Source: Chelonoidis abingdonii | Taxonomy: Eukaryota; Chordata; Testudines; Testudinidae | Assembly (NCBI RefSeq): GCF_003597395.2 | Contig: NC_133770.1 | Location: 78,356,414-78,420,413, forward strand | DNA: 64,000 nucleotides | Direction: 5' to 3' | Shown here: positions 33,154-46,005 of the stretch, one piece after another | Layout of the letters: the number at the start of each line of letters is the position of its first letter | Numbering within the stretch: position 1 is the first letter of the stretch | The notes under the pieces: generated by a model | Databases searched by the model: none | The model's input: the letters and a program-made list of their open reading frames with translations, nothing else | Told to the model about the DNA's origin: nothing | Translations under genes and position numbers: made by a program

Positions 33154-34207
33154 TTGGATGTACCGCTGTTTTAGGACAGGAGTGGGTAGGGCAGCTAGAT
33201 TTGGCCCAAAGTATATTTTCCAGCACCCTTAGTTCTATTACTTGGCAAAATCAAATAGAAGACTTCACTTACAAAAGATGTTAGTCATTAAGCTATTCTG
33301 TTACTCTGTCTAGGTCCTTCCCAGGTCACTTGGGATATTGATTAAGAAAAAAAGCCCCTTGATTTTTATTTTAAAATTGTTTTTGTTACTGTATCAGAGC
33401 AAGTGCTATCAATCTGTCAAACCTATTTAGTAACAACCGACTTGGATCAGCTACAGAGATTTCCTCTGCTGCACAGATTTCCAGTGTGAGAAAAGGGAAG
33501 GGGAGGGAGAAGGCTTCGCTCTGCTGTTGTCACGAGCACAGCCTCCTTTAGGACAAATTGATTTAATATGTACAGTATTAACATGGTACTCATCTTGGAA
33601 ATATTTAACTCTCTACAGAGAGCCTGGTAATATCTGAAAACGTGTAATTATAGCGCAGCATATGCAAACATCTTGTGTGTCCCCACTGCACTGCTAGGCA
33701 TACTTTCCAGAGGAAAAATGCCTTTACTGCTTGCAAAGAATTCTGGGTTTTTTTTAGAGGACCTAGATTACACTGGCTTGGCACAGATTAGTGGAACATG
33801 TTAAAATTATATACAGAAAATAGTGTTAATGTACAGTAACAGCTAAATGATAGTTTTCCTGGAGATGAAATAAGAGTTCTGTTAGTATTTGCAGGTTCAG
33901 CAAATGAAAATATTTTGAATCCAGGTTTTGTCAGCTCTGGCAGCTAATTAAAAAGCTCACCTCTCTGGGTATAGCAGTTTAAATGGTTTGGGTTTTTTTT
34001 CCCCCGTAGCACTGTCAGCTTCAAATAGTAATTTACAGCCAAATTCTCCTAGCAGATGTTGTTTTCTGCATCTAAGAAGACATACCTGTGGAGGAGATCT
34101 AATGGGACTCAGTTCTAGTACAAGTGTTTAATTACTCTCGCTTTCAAAGTGATGAGTTGGCTGATCAAGTTAAGGAAGATGGAAGGGGGAAAATGGAAGA
34201 ACAAGGG
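33154..34207. other. Unique region, no gene recognised
   Basis: AT-rich sequence with oligo-T tracts near 33745 and 33990. No repeat ends or exon signals. Confidence 0.4.
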
Positions 34208-34323
34208 GGCAGATTTTTAAAAGTATGCAGGTAAGTGCCTGGTTGGATTTTCAAAATTGCACAGGCGTCTAACTCTTGGGCACCTAAATACCCCTAAAAG
34301 TCTGGCCTCAGAAGCTTTAATCC
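34208..34323. repeat. Ancient palindromic repeat
   Basis: CAGATTTTTAAAAGTATGCA at the left pairs with CCTAAAAGTCTGGCC at the right; inward, AAGTGCC pairs with GGGCACCTAAAT. This is the '(T)AGGCACCTAAATACCTTTGAAAATCTGGCC' foldback class, decayed. Confidence 0.6.
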
Positions 34324-34336
34324 TTCCTTGAAAAGG

Positions 34337-34629
34337 CTGGGGATATCAGTGTAAACTCTGCTGACAGAGCATCCTCTGGTGGGAGGAGAAGGCATTTCAG
34401 TTCAGGTGTTCACAACTAATAGCGCATGTGGTGAAGACGCGCTATGCCAACGGAGAGCGCTCTCCCATTGGCATAATTACTCCACCTCTGTGAGAGGCAG
34501 AAGCGATGTAGGTGAGAGTGTAAACAGTGCTTAGGTCGTTGTAACTTGCGTTGCTCAGAGGGGTGGCTTTTTCACACCCCTGAGGAACATAAGTTACATC
34601 AACTTAAGCAGTAGTGTAGACCAGCCCTG
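34337..34629. mobile_element. MITE, 'GTGTAGACCAG' type
   Basis: It includes GGAGAGCGCTCTCCCATTGG, CTCCACCTCTGTGAGAGGC and a hairpin pairing CTTAGGTCGTTGTAACTTG with AAGTTACATCAACTTAAG around CAGAGGGGTG/CACCCCTGAG. It ends AGTAGTGTAGACCAGCCCTGG. The left boundary is uncertain. Confidence 0.65.
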
Positions 34630-35713
34630 GAAAAAGTTTTAGAACCCTCCCTTGGCCCATCACTCTGAACTTTGGGTGTTTTGTTTTGTTGTTTTTTTTG
34701 AAAATTCAGGTTCTTAGTATCCTTAAGAACAATGACTAATCTTGCCTATAATTTATAAGGATGCATATATAAGTTTGCAGGGCTTGCTCAGGGCATCCTT
34801 TCAATGTGGCTTCATAGAGAAAATGCCAGTAACTAATCCGTCACTGAGCTATTGAAAAATAGGGTTGTATCTCAGCCTACTCCTATCTGTACCCTGTGTG
34901 TTCAAAATATTTTGCCTAAGAGAGGTCTCAAGGTAAAATTGAGATCCACACAGAAGGCATCTGGTAGGAAAACTTTAACATTCATTTTTATTCTAGTTTT
35001 AGACCTTGTTGTCTCAAAGGTAACTAGTTTAGTTAGGCAAGATGCTTTGAGCTTACTTTTCAAGCACGCTCTCCCACACTGCATGTAAAGTTGCAGGCTA
35101 TTATACAAAACACGATGGTGGAGGAGCACTTAAGCATATTTTTGTTTTCTGATTAGTGCTATGGTTTAAGGTTTTAAGAGAAGAAAATAGGTTAACATTC
35201 TGGCATGAATTGTTTATAGAAATGAGAAAGAAACATTGTACATGCCTGATTTGCAGATCCTATTGACTTCAATGGGAGTCTATGTGGGCATGAATTTACC
35301 TGCACGAAATGCGTCGTACGAGTGAGTGTTAGATTGTAAGCTACTTGGAGCAGGGACTCTGTCTATTCTGTTTTCTATGGCACGTAGGTTAGAAGTATGT
35401 GATAATATACAGAAAAGAAAGTGACCAGAAATCTCTGTTTATGCATAGGAAACCTTACATTTCTGTCCTGTACAATACTGTTAGTTTTGTCCTTTTAAAC
35501 CTCATCTGTCTTTGTTGAGCCTAAGTCTCATTCCAGTGTTTTTCAATTTACTTTGGTGGAGTTGGTCTTGATTTAGGAGATCAGAATGAAGCCTGTTCTG
35601 TTCTTCTTCTTCCAGCCCATAGAGGACATTTCAGAGAACCCCAGTTGTAACAGAGGATCACAATCAGAGGTGAAATGTAAACGTGTCAAGAAGGTATCCT
35701 GCACAGCACACTT

Positions 35714-36017
35714 AGGGTATGTCTTCACTACTGGCCGGATTGGCGGGTAGCAATCGATCGAGCAGGGATTCATTTATCGCATCTAGTCTAGGTGCGATAA
35801 ATTGATCCCCGAGTGCTCTCCTGTCGACTCCTGTACTCCAGCTCGGCAAGAGGCACAGGCAGAGTCGACGGGGGAGTGGCAGCAGTTGACTCACTGTGAT
35901 GAAGACACCATGGTAAGTCGATCTAAATACATGGACTTCAGTTACGTTATTCACGTTATTATAGTTGCGTAACTTAGATCGCTCTCCCCCTCCCTTCCGC
36001 CAGTGTAGACCAGGCCT
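35714..36017. mobile_element. MITE, 'GGGTATGTC...GTGTAGACC' type
   Basis: The left end AGGGTATGTCTTCACTACTG and right end CCAGTGTAGACCAGGCCT are the usual reptilian MITE termini. The interior holds several hairpins (GCGATAAATTGATCC with GGATTCATTTATCGC; CTGTCGACTC and GAGTCGAC; a GTTATTCACGTTATTATAG segment). There is a TTA on the left (35712-35714) but no exact right TSD. Confidence 0.75.
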
Positions 36018-38860
36018 ATGTTCATAAAACTTTGTGGGATGACAACTCAAGAGTCAGCATCTTGTAGCCCATATTTCGGAACCACTGAATCATGCCAATC
36101 TTTCTTTGTCCATGGATCGGGGGAAGAAATCTGTTAATCGGGTCTTTGCTCCTTCATTGTACAGGATACTAAAAAGTGCTACGTGCATGCTTCCAAAAAT
36201 CAGATGTTAGCAGTCTCTCTTTGCACTGTATTTATACCTCTAAGCACAATTCTGTTGTCATTATCTGGAAACAAAGCTGATGCTGCCTGCAAGATGATAG
36301 TTGAGCTTCCCCTTTCTAATGTCACTGCTGTGTTTTTATGTATGTATTTTCTGATTTAATTCTTTTTGTTATTTTGCATTTAATTTATGCTGCACTAAGC
36401 GTGCCTTGGTGGAATGAATGAAGCTGTTCAAATATAATAATTATTAGCAGCAATAATCAAAGGACCAGTATCATGCATGGAGGAATAGTAGAAACTTACA
36501 GCCTGATCCAGCTCCTACTGAAGTCATTCAAAAGACTCTGGTTGACTTAATTGGTATTGGATCCAGTTCCTTAAAGTCCACGTTGTGGTGACTCTTCTGT
36601 CCTGGAAAAGGGACATTATTGATATTTTCACCATATATATAGGGAAGGGGGTGAACTCCAAAGGGAGTACTTAATGTTGACATTGAGGCACTCAAAAGAA
36701 CCTGTTTGTGGGATACCAAGATGGAAGGGGGAACTACTTGGTGTAAGGGTTCCAGGGACCTATTTGTGTCATGGGCTCACTTCTGTGTTCCAAAGATCTG
36801 CCACAGAATTCTAAGACTTGTTTCCTTTGGTGGGATATGAGTAACATACAATAACTTCTCTGTGAGGTGATATGACAGGGAGAGGATTAATTTCTGTTGA
36901 TACCTTTTTTTTAAAGTGAAATGAAATCCTATAGTTTTCCTTTTTGTTAGTAAAAATCTAAAATCCTCCCTCCCATGCCTCCCTCCCATGCCAGATAAGG
37001 ACAATTAAACAGCTGGTTCTAATAAAATGACCAAAATGAACCTTTCCTTAAAGCTCAAATTAATCTGAACCTTCGTTAATGTTAAGAAAATTCAATTATT
37101 ATTATTTAATTTCTGATCTTTGTTTCATCTTCTTGGTTTTGTCTGGCTCTGGAAACAGAAATAACAAAACTCCCCCAAAGAAACTATTACCATATATGAA
37201 TAGAGTACCTCTACACTGATCGGCATATCTCTCAAATAGGTTTCATCTTATGTCTCAAGTCTTTCCTATAGTCACACAACTCTGTCTTACTTTCTTTTAT
37301 GGCTGATATTGACTTGCATCACACATAGAGAATCATATATGTGATGTTATAGCACGAGTCATGTATACTAAAGAAAAGAATTCTACAGCATTTTAACTTT
37401 CCTGTGTATGTATTTGTGTATGTATCTGTTGCTCACTTGAAGTCTTTGTCACCATTGTGTCCCACCTCTGGGCTTTGGCAGATGGTAGGTGTGCTCCTGA
37501 AAACCAGCAAGTACTATAATCTTTTGGAGAGCCTGTTCTCAGCTGTTTTCCAACCCACTCTCTAGCCCAAACAGGTTTGGTTAAATTTCAGGCACACTTT
37601 GAAAAACACCAGAATTTTAGCTGCTTGTCTGATCCACTCCCTTTGAGGTTACCCCAACATTCACATGGGGATTTATGAAACAAGGCACCCAGAAGCCTTT
37701 GCAAGCTCTGTTGTTTGAAATGTTGCCTGCGGTTGACACATGTATTCACTTGTTTCTTTGGACTCTATAGTAATTCAGGCTTTTAAACAATGAACATGTT
37801 TTTATTTTCTGCTCTGCAACCTGCCACTTGTGATCTGCTAACTCTAAAGTTCAAAACCTGCTTTCTTCTTCTGTCTCTGTTGTGTTATCTGTGACACACA
37901 GAGGATTAGAAGAGAGAGGGAATGATTGTGTGTAGTGAAGAAAAGGATACTGGAAAAATGTGAAGAAAAAAATAAAAGGGAAACTATGAGTGGAAGGTGA
38001 AAGGAAAAGGAGGAAAAGAATAAAGAATGACATACTCAAAGACTCCTGCTGAAGAGGTTGTGTTAGCATTTACCATCGTACAAGGGACAAAGGGAGATTG
38101 GAAAAAAACACATTTGGTTTCAGTTGTTGCTCAATATTAGTTGTTTTAAAATACTTATGAGGATGTGAGGAATTTGGGATGCAGAGAGGTCATGAGCTAA
38201 AAAGAAGCCCAAGGGGATTAAAAAGGAAGTTGTCTGAACAATATTTAAAATACCAAACCGTAACTAAGCTGTAAGTGTAGAATTATCAGTGCAGTAATTG
38301 TGCTTGGTGGATTCTAAATTCCCATGAGGCCATTGGTAGGGCGTTTTCAGAGCTGTGCATCTAAACTCTAACATCATCACGTTCCCACTCAGACAAAATG
38401 TGTTCAGTAGAATATAACTAAACATACAACCAGTTGTTTTTCAGTCCCACTTTTCCAGTTATAGTACATAATGTGTAACAATTATTAACAGTTTAAAGCA
38501 AGGATGACAGGAGATGAGCCAAGACTACAAGGTCAAATTGAAATCCTCTCAGATGTTGGAGAGGTTTGCATTTGAAATTCCTTTTCCAACAGGTTCAGAT
38601 CAAATCCCAAACTGAAATGGATTGGGCTTTTTTTTCTGATTCTGGCCCTGATGCAGCTGATTTGTGAGATTTCTGCAATATTGAGGCAAAATCAACTTGT
38701 GTGATTTCAATTCTCTTGAACTTAAACCTTAGCTATGAATTGATCTCAAACTGGACTGTAGTTTAATGTTAATCCAGATCTTGTCACAACATTCTCACCA
38801 ACTAGCGCTCCATGATCTGTACTGGCTGTCTATAGCTTTATGGCTGGAATTTAAGGGGTG
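36018..38860. other. Mostly unique region, no gene recognised
   Basis: A short foldback relic lies at about 36500-36562 (GATCCAGCTCCTACTGAAGT paired with ATTGGTATTGGATC). A purine-rich tract is at 37900-38040. The remainder is anonymous. Short frames only. Confidence 0.45.
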
Positions 38861-38935
38861 AATTCCTGGCTCCATTAAAGCTAATGAAAGTTTTGCTATT
38901 GACTTCACTGGAGCCAGGATTTCATCCCATTGTCC
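38861..38935. repeat. Palindromic repeat, 'GGCTCCATT' family
   Basis: GGGTGAATTCCTGGCTCCAT pairs with GGAGCCAGGATTTCATCCC around CTAATGAAAGTTTTGCTATT. Sister copies lie at 17146-17212, 40000-40085 and 47293-47365. Confidence 0.7.
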
Positions 38936-40354
38936 CATATCACTCTAAATGGCTACAGACCGCCCTGCCTGAAAGACTGTCTTTCTGCTCATACCATCTT
39001 GCTGCAGTTGAGAGCCGCAGAGGTGCTTGAGCTGATCTCCCTAGCATAAAAGAGAGGGATTTGCTAGCAAGGTGTTTTGTGTCAGGACCCCTTTCCTTGG
39101 GGATGTGCTTCCCTCACTGTTGGCCCATAATAGATCTATTGACCTTTCAGTGTACAGTGGAAAGTACATTGTTTTAGGCGGGCTGGAGAAGAATCAAACA
39201 TTTTCACAGTTAATGCATAAATGAGAGAATTAATTTGTTTTATTTTTCTTACTGCTTGGCTATTTAATCTGGCCATACGCTGTGGGGTTGTTTTATGTTT
39301 GGCCACACTGATCTATCATATTTTTACATATTGTCAGAGGCCCTTAGGGTAGATGCATCTTGTCATTTTATAAATTCAAAGAAATGCATAATAAATAAAC
39401 ACACAACAGGCAAATATTCTTTAAAGGGAGAACTCTAATCTTTTCCAGAACACATCACCAATCAGATGAGCATTTGCCTAGTGGGCCAGTCTTAATGCTG
39501 AGCAGGTTGACTGCCTTTTGTGGTGAGCATCTTGCCCTGTTGGTCTGATCTTACATCAATAATGCTAAAAATATTTTGCATGTACATGGTGTCTTTCATC
39601 CAGGAATCTTAAAGCACTTTGATGAGGTGCATAGGTATCATTCTCTCTCAAGGCACCAGTTTTATAATGGATTCACGTGTTTGGCTCCATGCTGCTACCG
39701 TGATAACTGTGGAGCTCATTAGCAAACATAAGAGTTCAGAGTCATGAAGTAGGACTAAAGCTAGTGGAATGTGAATAGGGGAAGCTGGTTTCTCTGGAAT
39801 TCTAGCCTCTAAGCAGACTCCAAAACATCCTAGAAGCCCATTCTTAAGCCTGGTTGGGGTACTGTTTCCCATTTCCTGCTTGACTGCCAGCCTTCGCCAC
39901 ACCACATTTGAGGTCCAGAGAGGGGACAGCTCCATGCAAAATCTCAAGCACGTCCACATAGAAGGAAGAGTCTAAACTGGCTGAAGTTTAGGGATGAAAT
40001 CTCATGTCCGTCCCTGCCACCAGCAACCCCAAAGTCAGTGCGAGTTTTGCCATTGATTTCAATACAATACAGAATTTCACCCTACATCTTTATTCAATGT
40101 TGTCAGCATCTCAGTGCTTGAGAACCACAGTTAATTCTATGATTGCAAGAAGATCTCATTTCATATATATTAATTCTAAAGGGAGGTGAGGGTTTTTAGT
40201 AACTCTGAAGCAGTGCTAATCAACTCTCAGGACTGAATCCCTAACATGTAACCAGGTGTGTAGGAAAGAGAAGGTGTAGTGCCAAAGATGGATAAGTAGA
40301 CAAAAGAAGGGATAATATAGAAAAGATGTAAATGTCTATCATTTAGCTGTCTCT
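38936..40354. other. Unique region with one palindromic relic
   Basis: A decayed copy of the 'GGCTCCATT' foldback is at 40000-40085 (GAGTTTTGCCATTGATTTCA, AGAATTTCACCC). No gene is recognised; the 103-codon minus frame at 39648-39959 has no domain. Confidence 0.45.
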
Positions 40355-40560
40355 AATAATATCTCTCTTTATGAAGAATCTCAAAGCACTTTACATATAG
40401 CCTGTACATATAGGAACCATTTCACTGCTGACATGCAGCTATCTCTGCTGTTTTCAACAGTACACAGCTGTTCAATAGAGAAAATGAAGACTCAAACTGG
40501 AGCTGCAGGGCAATTTAAGTAGGCAATGGGAATTGGAATGTAGCCATAATACCCAGGTAC
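40355..40560 (-). repeat. Degraded MIR-like SINE
   Basis: AGAATCTCAAAGCACTTTAC followed about 110 bases on by AATAGAGAAAATGAAGACTC and GGGCAATTTAAG matches the layout of the reverse complement of ancient SINEs ('...CAAAGCGCTTTAC...GGAAACTGAGGC...'). Strongly decayed. Confidence 0.4.
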
Positions 40561-43139
40561 AAGAACCCCTGCTTTTCTGAAAATTGTTATGGGATCTGTA
40601 TTGTCAAGAAGTAATTATGACCTTTCTTTTAAATTTCAACTCTAGCACAGCACCTCTGACCGCACAGTACCCTTTAATAATTTGTCAGGTTACTGATTCA
40701 ATCGGTACTAACACAGGGAGAAAAGTCAACCTACTGAATTGCCAGCACCACTTACTAAAGGAGTATGGGTTTTCTTTGAAAGTCTTCTAGCCCTGCTTAT
40801 TGGAGAGATCTCTCAAGAGATTTCAGCCCAAGTGGCTCAAAACAATTAGGTTTCTGTTCTTGAGGCAAACAAAGAATTCAACTGGCAACAATACCAAAAA
40901 AAAAAAAAAGGTGTTGGTGGGGGGAGTAACACACTGTAAATGTGAGAGTAGAAAAAGAGAGAAGTGATCAAACTTAACAGACAATCTATGTAGTGTAATG
41001 GAAGACAGTCTTGTTATACGCAGGGAGCATTTAGATGGGTAAGTTTAGTTCCTGTTGAGGATTGAAATCCTTATTGGAGAGTAAAGATTCGATGTAACAA
41101 GAGAACTGAGCAGGAAGTGCCCTGCCAAGTTCAGAGTGTTCAGCACCTTGCAAGATTTAGCTGTAAGTGATGTTGGATGGAGGGACATAATTTTTGCTAA
41201 ATTTAGTTTGAATTGCATGCAGATCTCTGGCCAGATCGAAAGCGTTCATTAGCTTTTAATATTATGCCAAACAAAAAAGGATTGTTTTTCCTCTGCAGGG
41301 AGAAGGGTCACAATGTCAGGATTCAATATATGTTAAGAAGAAGAGCAATAATTATATTAAAATGTTTTTTATTCTGTGTATCTTCTGTTGTGATCAGATA
41401 AATTATAAATGTCATATTGTTTCTGTCTAAGTTTACACTAGTTGTTAGACTGTTTGAATAGATGAAAGAGTCAGTTGGAGTTCAGCATGTCATGTGAGTC
41501 TCTCCATGTAAATCCCCTTTGGTATGGTCCCCGACAAACACATGAAAGTAGATAATCGAAAAATGAAGAAAGCAGCACAAATGTTCTACTTATTATTGTG
41601 GTTCATATAAAAAATTAATAATTAAGGCTCCTAGATTGGCCACTGGCTGCATTCAAGTTAAGTACAGTGAGGCACTTCTGTATATGAATCAAATGCTTTT
41701 TTTCTTAGTGTTAATGGAAATCTGTGGCTCATGAATGAGAATGCACAAGTGATTCTCGTAAATAAGCATCAGCTCTTCTGGTTACAGTTGTTTGGGATTT
41801 TGAGAAACCAAAGAGATGATTCAAGTCTCATAATTATCTAGTTCAGTGGCAAGCATCCCTGGCGTGTGTGCAGAAAATCTATTCTAAAAGGCCAACTTAG
41901 TTCATAAATCAGTGTACTTAAATCTCTCTCTCTCTCTCTCTCAAAGAAAAAAGGGGGGGGGGCATTTTCACAAATTCCTTATGGGATATAATCTCTGATT
42001 CCTACCAGTGCTCTTTCTACAGTATTGTTTTTCCCCCAAGGAGCCAGAGTCATTAGCTCATCAAAAGACCTAGAGGAGGGTTGCGGTAGTAATGATGGGT
42101 GGATATTAAGGTAACTGATGTTATTTTTCTGGCCGTTTCTGGCATCCATTTCTAGAGTTACTGAGCACTGTTTCTAGGTTTCTGATAGAATAATTACTCT
42201 GGATCACTGCTGTGGCAATGTTCTGCTTTCTCCCCATGTCTGAGTACTTGGAAATGGCTGGACTCCATCTCCTTGAGTTCTGTTGTTTACATGTACTGTG
42301 ATAATGTTGAGAACAGTCTCATTTTCAAGTTTCAAGTTTTCACTCCGTTCCAAGCTCAAGTATTTGCCTCCCTTATTAAGTACATTTATTATATGCCTTG
42401 TCTGAAACAACAGAAGTGATTACAAATGCTTTTGTCCAAAGATTAATTTAAGGAGAGAGATTTGGTGTAATTAGCTGTTTTGTTGTTTCTTTCTTCAATA
42501 AGGTGTTAATTCAGTTCTGACCATTTTTGGTTTAACACAAATTGTTTTGGGTCTGCAAGTGGTTTTACTTTCTTTTCTTTTTTATTAAGTGGGTAAAAGT
42601 TTTTTTTTAAAAAAAGTTCAGCATGATTGGAGGAAAAAGCAGAAGACAGTGGAATGATGAGACAAAGGGAGGAGGAGTGCACTTCTGAGGGACTGCAAGA
42701 GGGCATAAGGCACTGCTCAGCCTGTAACTCTCGCAGCATAGCCTACAAAGGGGTGAATGACAGAGTTTCACTCTGCGAGAAGTGTGGATAGAGGCCTGTT
42801 CCTTGGAAAGAGTGCCCACAGGTGAGACTATGGGAGAGATCACAGGTTCAGCTCACTCCCAAGCAGTACCACAGCCTTAAATGTTGCTAGGGATTGTCCA
42901 GCCATAAAACATTTGCATTCAGTAAACATTTTGTTTTACTGTCAGGTTAAAGTTTGTGTAATTTTTTTTTAATGTCTTATCTGTGAAGGTATATTTATTT
43001 AGGGTTTTCAGGAGTTGCTGTGTAACTTATGCACGGTACATTTCTGCATGCTACCTATTTGATCTCTTTCTTACTTTTGTGATAGTGGAATAAAGTCCTC
43101 TCCTAGAGCAGGATGAATAACTGTTTAGTTTGCTGGCAA
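40561..43139. other. Mostly unique region, no gene recognised
   Basis: Contains an A-run near 40900, (TC)n at 41923-41942 and a G10 run at 41953-41962. No element boundaries or coding domains are seen. Confidence 0.45.
41923..41962 (+). repeat. (TC)n followed by A-rich spacer and G10
   Basis: Ten TC units (41923-41942) are followed by an AAAGAAAAAA spacer and a run of ten G. The pyrimidine block next to a purine block is an obvious length-variable locus. Confidence 0.85.
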
Positions 43140-43464
43140 TTCTGAGAAATCAAAAGGAAACAACTAAAAGTTTTGGCTCAACCAAAACCAATTTTTTTGG
43201 TGAATCAGAAAGTTTCAGTTTGGGTCAAACAATTTCGGTTGACCTAAAATGAAATATTTTGTTTCAATTTTAAGCCTTTTAAAATGTTTTTAAATTTTTA
43301 AAATCTAAAGGAAATTTTGAAATGAAAAAGTCATTTTTCAAATGGAAAAATGAAAATAATTCATTTAAAAACACATCACTACATATTTGTGAATTGTTTC
43401 AGTGTTGCTGAATTTGCATTTGTCACTGAAAAACATTTTGGTCAAAACCTTTCACCCAGCTCTA
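43140..43464. repeat. AT-rich MITE-like repeat
   Basis: Built from inverted 'AAAATTT', 'TTTGGTCAA' and 'GAAATGAAAAAGTC' words (e.g. GTTTTGGCTCAACCAAAACC near the left, TTTTGGTCAAAACC near the right), and it ends CACCCAGCTCT. The segment at 50330-50693 has the same vocabulary and also ends CCCAGCTCT. A non-autonomous DNA transposon is likely, but the ends are not resolved. Confidence 0.45.
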
Positions 43465-43861
43465 TGCCCACATCACAGCTTAGTTGCCCTTATTCTCCAA
43501 ACCATAGTCACATTTATAGCATCCTTTTCGGCAGTAGTCATGTCCAGAAGATTTTGGGCAGGGTGACTTAGGAATCTTCTCAACTATACTTTTTCGAAGA
43601 CCAGAGTTGAGGCACCCAGGCTAGACAGTGTGGATAAACTTGATTGGCTGCTGCTTCTGTCATATGTGTTTTGGTGATTAAATTATCTTTGGCCCGTAGC
43701 ACAATCATTATACCCATTAAAATTTACCCCTTCACACAAATTTCCATTGCAAATTAGTGCAGGTCTAACAGCATAGTATTGTATTGCTATTGGTTCTCTG
43801 CTGTCCACTTAGTTTCAGTGCAGTCTCACCATTTGTTTAATTTAAAATTGAAACTCTTGTT

Positions 43862-45184
43862 GGAGCAGCCAGAGGTGAAAGTAAGCCAGTATGGGCCGGT
43901 ACGGAGGACCGGTAAGAAAAGGAGACTGGCTAAGGGAGGGAGAAGCCTGCCCCCTGCATAAGAATAGTTTAAACTCAGCTGTTCCCTGAGTGGTTCAGCC
44001 CTCGGGGTTAGGAGTGGTTTCTGGCATCCTTGTTAATTTCACTCACCATAGCTGGGAGGAGTGGGGAGGGTATGTTTGACCATGGCAGGGGCAGTCCTTG
44101 TCTGCCCCCAGGATGAGGGGATCTCTCCAATACTAATATACACAACAAATATAAGCTTTTGGCTGCACAGCTTAAATCCAGAGCTAATAAAAGCAGGTGG
44201 AAGGGGAAGACTCACTGTCACATTGGTTTCTCGTCTCCTCCCTCCCCCTTCTCCAGCCAGGCTGCAGACAAGGCTCTGCATTCCCCCGCCTCTCAGCAGG
44301 GGTTCTCTTCTAGGCTCTAGCTTGCAGTAGGGACACTGGCTGAGATGCCTGCTGCTGCTGCCTGCATAAGAACAGTGTGTGACCATGGCAGGGGCAGTTC
44401 TTTTCTGCCCCTGGGATGAGGGGATCTCCTATACACAAATAACACAATCAAAATCAGGAACCATTTCCAAGTTCAAATCTATCCAATTCCCTCCCCAGCA
44501 GAGGATCATGGTTGTGATGTCCAAACTGCTTTCAGATCCCCTTTGAAATGTTACTGAACCGCGCAGGGAACAGTTGAGTTTAAACTGTTCTTATGCAGGG
44601 GAAGCAGGCTTCTCCCTCCCTTAGCCAGTCTCCCTGCTCCCTGCTGCAAGCTAGAGGGTAGCCCCTGCAGCTGCTGCTCAGTGCCAGACAGGGAGAAAGC
44701 ATGGTTCACAGCCTGGCTGGAGGAGGAGGGAAGACACGGAGAAAAATGTGACAGTGAGTTTTCACTTTTTCAGGCTTATTCCAATAGTAAAGTTTTATTA
44801 CAGACTGTACTGATAGTAGTAATAGTGGCTTTATTTTCTCTATCCATGTCATGCAATGGGAGGGATCCATGAAGTACATAGGAGAGGTGGGTTGCTTGCG
44901 ATTGGATCATATGGGTAAGAAATGTAAATTACTTTTTCCCCTGCCCAAACCCCAGGGCTCCCAGCTGCCTGTGCAGCTGGTAGCTCCAGGGGTGATTTAA
45001 AGGGCCTGGCTCCTAGCTTCAGACAAATCCCTGAGCCCTTTAAATCCTCATTTAAAAACCCTGGGATTTAAAGGCCCCACTTCTTCCGATAGAGGCCACA
45101 CCTCTTCCAGTTGAGGCCCTCCCCCTCCGCAGGACTCTGGAGTACCAGCAAGTCCTTTAAGTTACTTTTACCCCTGGGAGCAGC
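43862..45184. mobile_element. 1.31 kb non-autonomous hAT with 8-bp TSD
   Basis: The body is 43870-45176, from CAGAGGTGAAAGTAAG to GTTACTTTTACCCCTG. It is flanked by the exact TSD GGAGCAGC (43862-43869 and 45177-45184). The subterminal regions hold GTACGGAGGACCGGTAAG on the left and degraded counterparts on the right. An internal inverted repeat pairs 43918-43990 (CTGCATAAGAATAGTTTAAA, CTCAGCTGTTCCCTG) with about 44570-44640. A direct duplication links about 44078-44150 and 44381-44450 (ACCATGGCAGGGGCAGT...GGATGAGGGGATCTC). There is no transposase. It is a relative of 28024-28462. Confidence 0.9.
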
Positions 45185-46005
45185 CCCACTAAGCTACGTA
45201 GCGGGTCAGTAAAAGCGATCAGCAAATCAGTGGCAGCTTGCTATTTACAGGATGGAAGCTTTAATTTAATATATTCATGGTAATGGGAGGTAGAAAAGCC
45301 CTGTTTAGTCATCTGGCCCATTCCCTCCCAGTTTACTCTGTATCAGTAATATAATGTATGAGCCTGGTGCTCAGCTGTTGTCTTGCGTTTTGTGCAGTCA
45401 TTTACACCTGGGCAAAGTAAGTGTCAGATGCTACCAGATCGCAATGTGGTGGAGCTTTGTCCCCATTTTGCAGTGATGTAAATGAGAATACAAGGTGAAA
45501 GGCCACAGAGTATCAGACTGTACAACCTCCCAAACCAGTGCAGAAAAACCGGTTGGCAGAAGGCCTTCTCCTTGTTAGACCCATCTTTTAATAGAAAATT
45601 CAGTAATTTTTTTAAGTCCTCAATTTGATGTAATCCCTTGATATAAATTGACAAGAAATATTTTATTGGGGTATATAAGTTTATAATGGGCTACACAGAA
45701 TAAATGACCTTTCTCTTTCTGGCAACAAGTGGTCTTTTGCTGAAGTTGGCCTTATAATATATTTTCTAGTGATTTGTCAAATCTTCTTTTAAATATCCTG
45801 ATTAATAGGACTTCCTCCAGTTTTCCTGAGAAACAGTTCCATATGAGATGGGAACGGGTGGAGGTGCCTCTAAGGGTGGCTGCTTTCTTCCCCGTTCCCC
45901 CTTCTCCAAATGCAGATTCTTCCTTACAATATTATCCTATATTCTCCAAATTTCCCTCATGTGCTTTTTGTCAGGATTTCATTCAATTCTTATTGTTTTA
46001 GGACT
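45185..46005. other. Region with probable old CR1/LINE relics
   Basis: 45340-45510 contains a decayed palindromic relic. At 45765-45990 the wording (GATTTGTCAAATCTTCTTTT, GACTTCCTCCAG, GAAACAGTTCCATA) resembles the reverse complement of CR1-like 3' ends, but too weakly to annotate firmly. Confidence 0.35.

Noticed and set aside
37851..38069. 72-codon minus-strand hydrophobic frame
   Set aside because: A purine-rich plus strand gives Phe/Leu/Ser-rich minus frames. No domain or splice signals.
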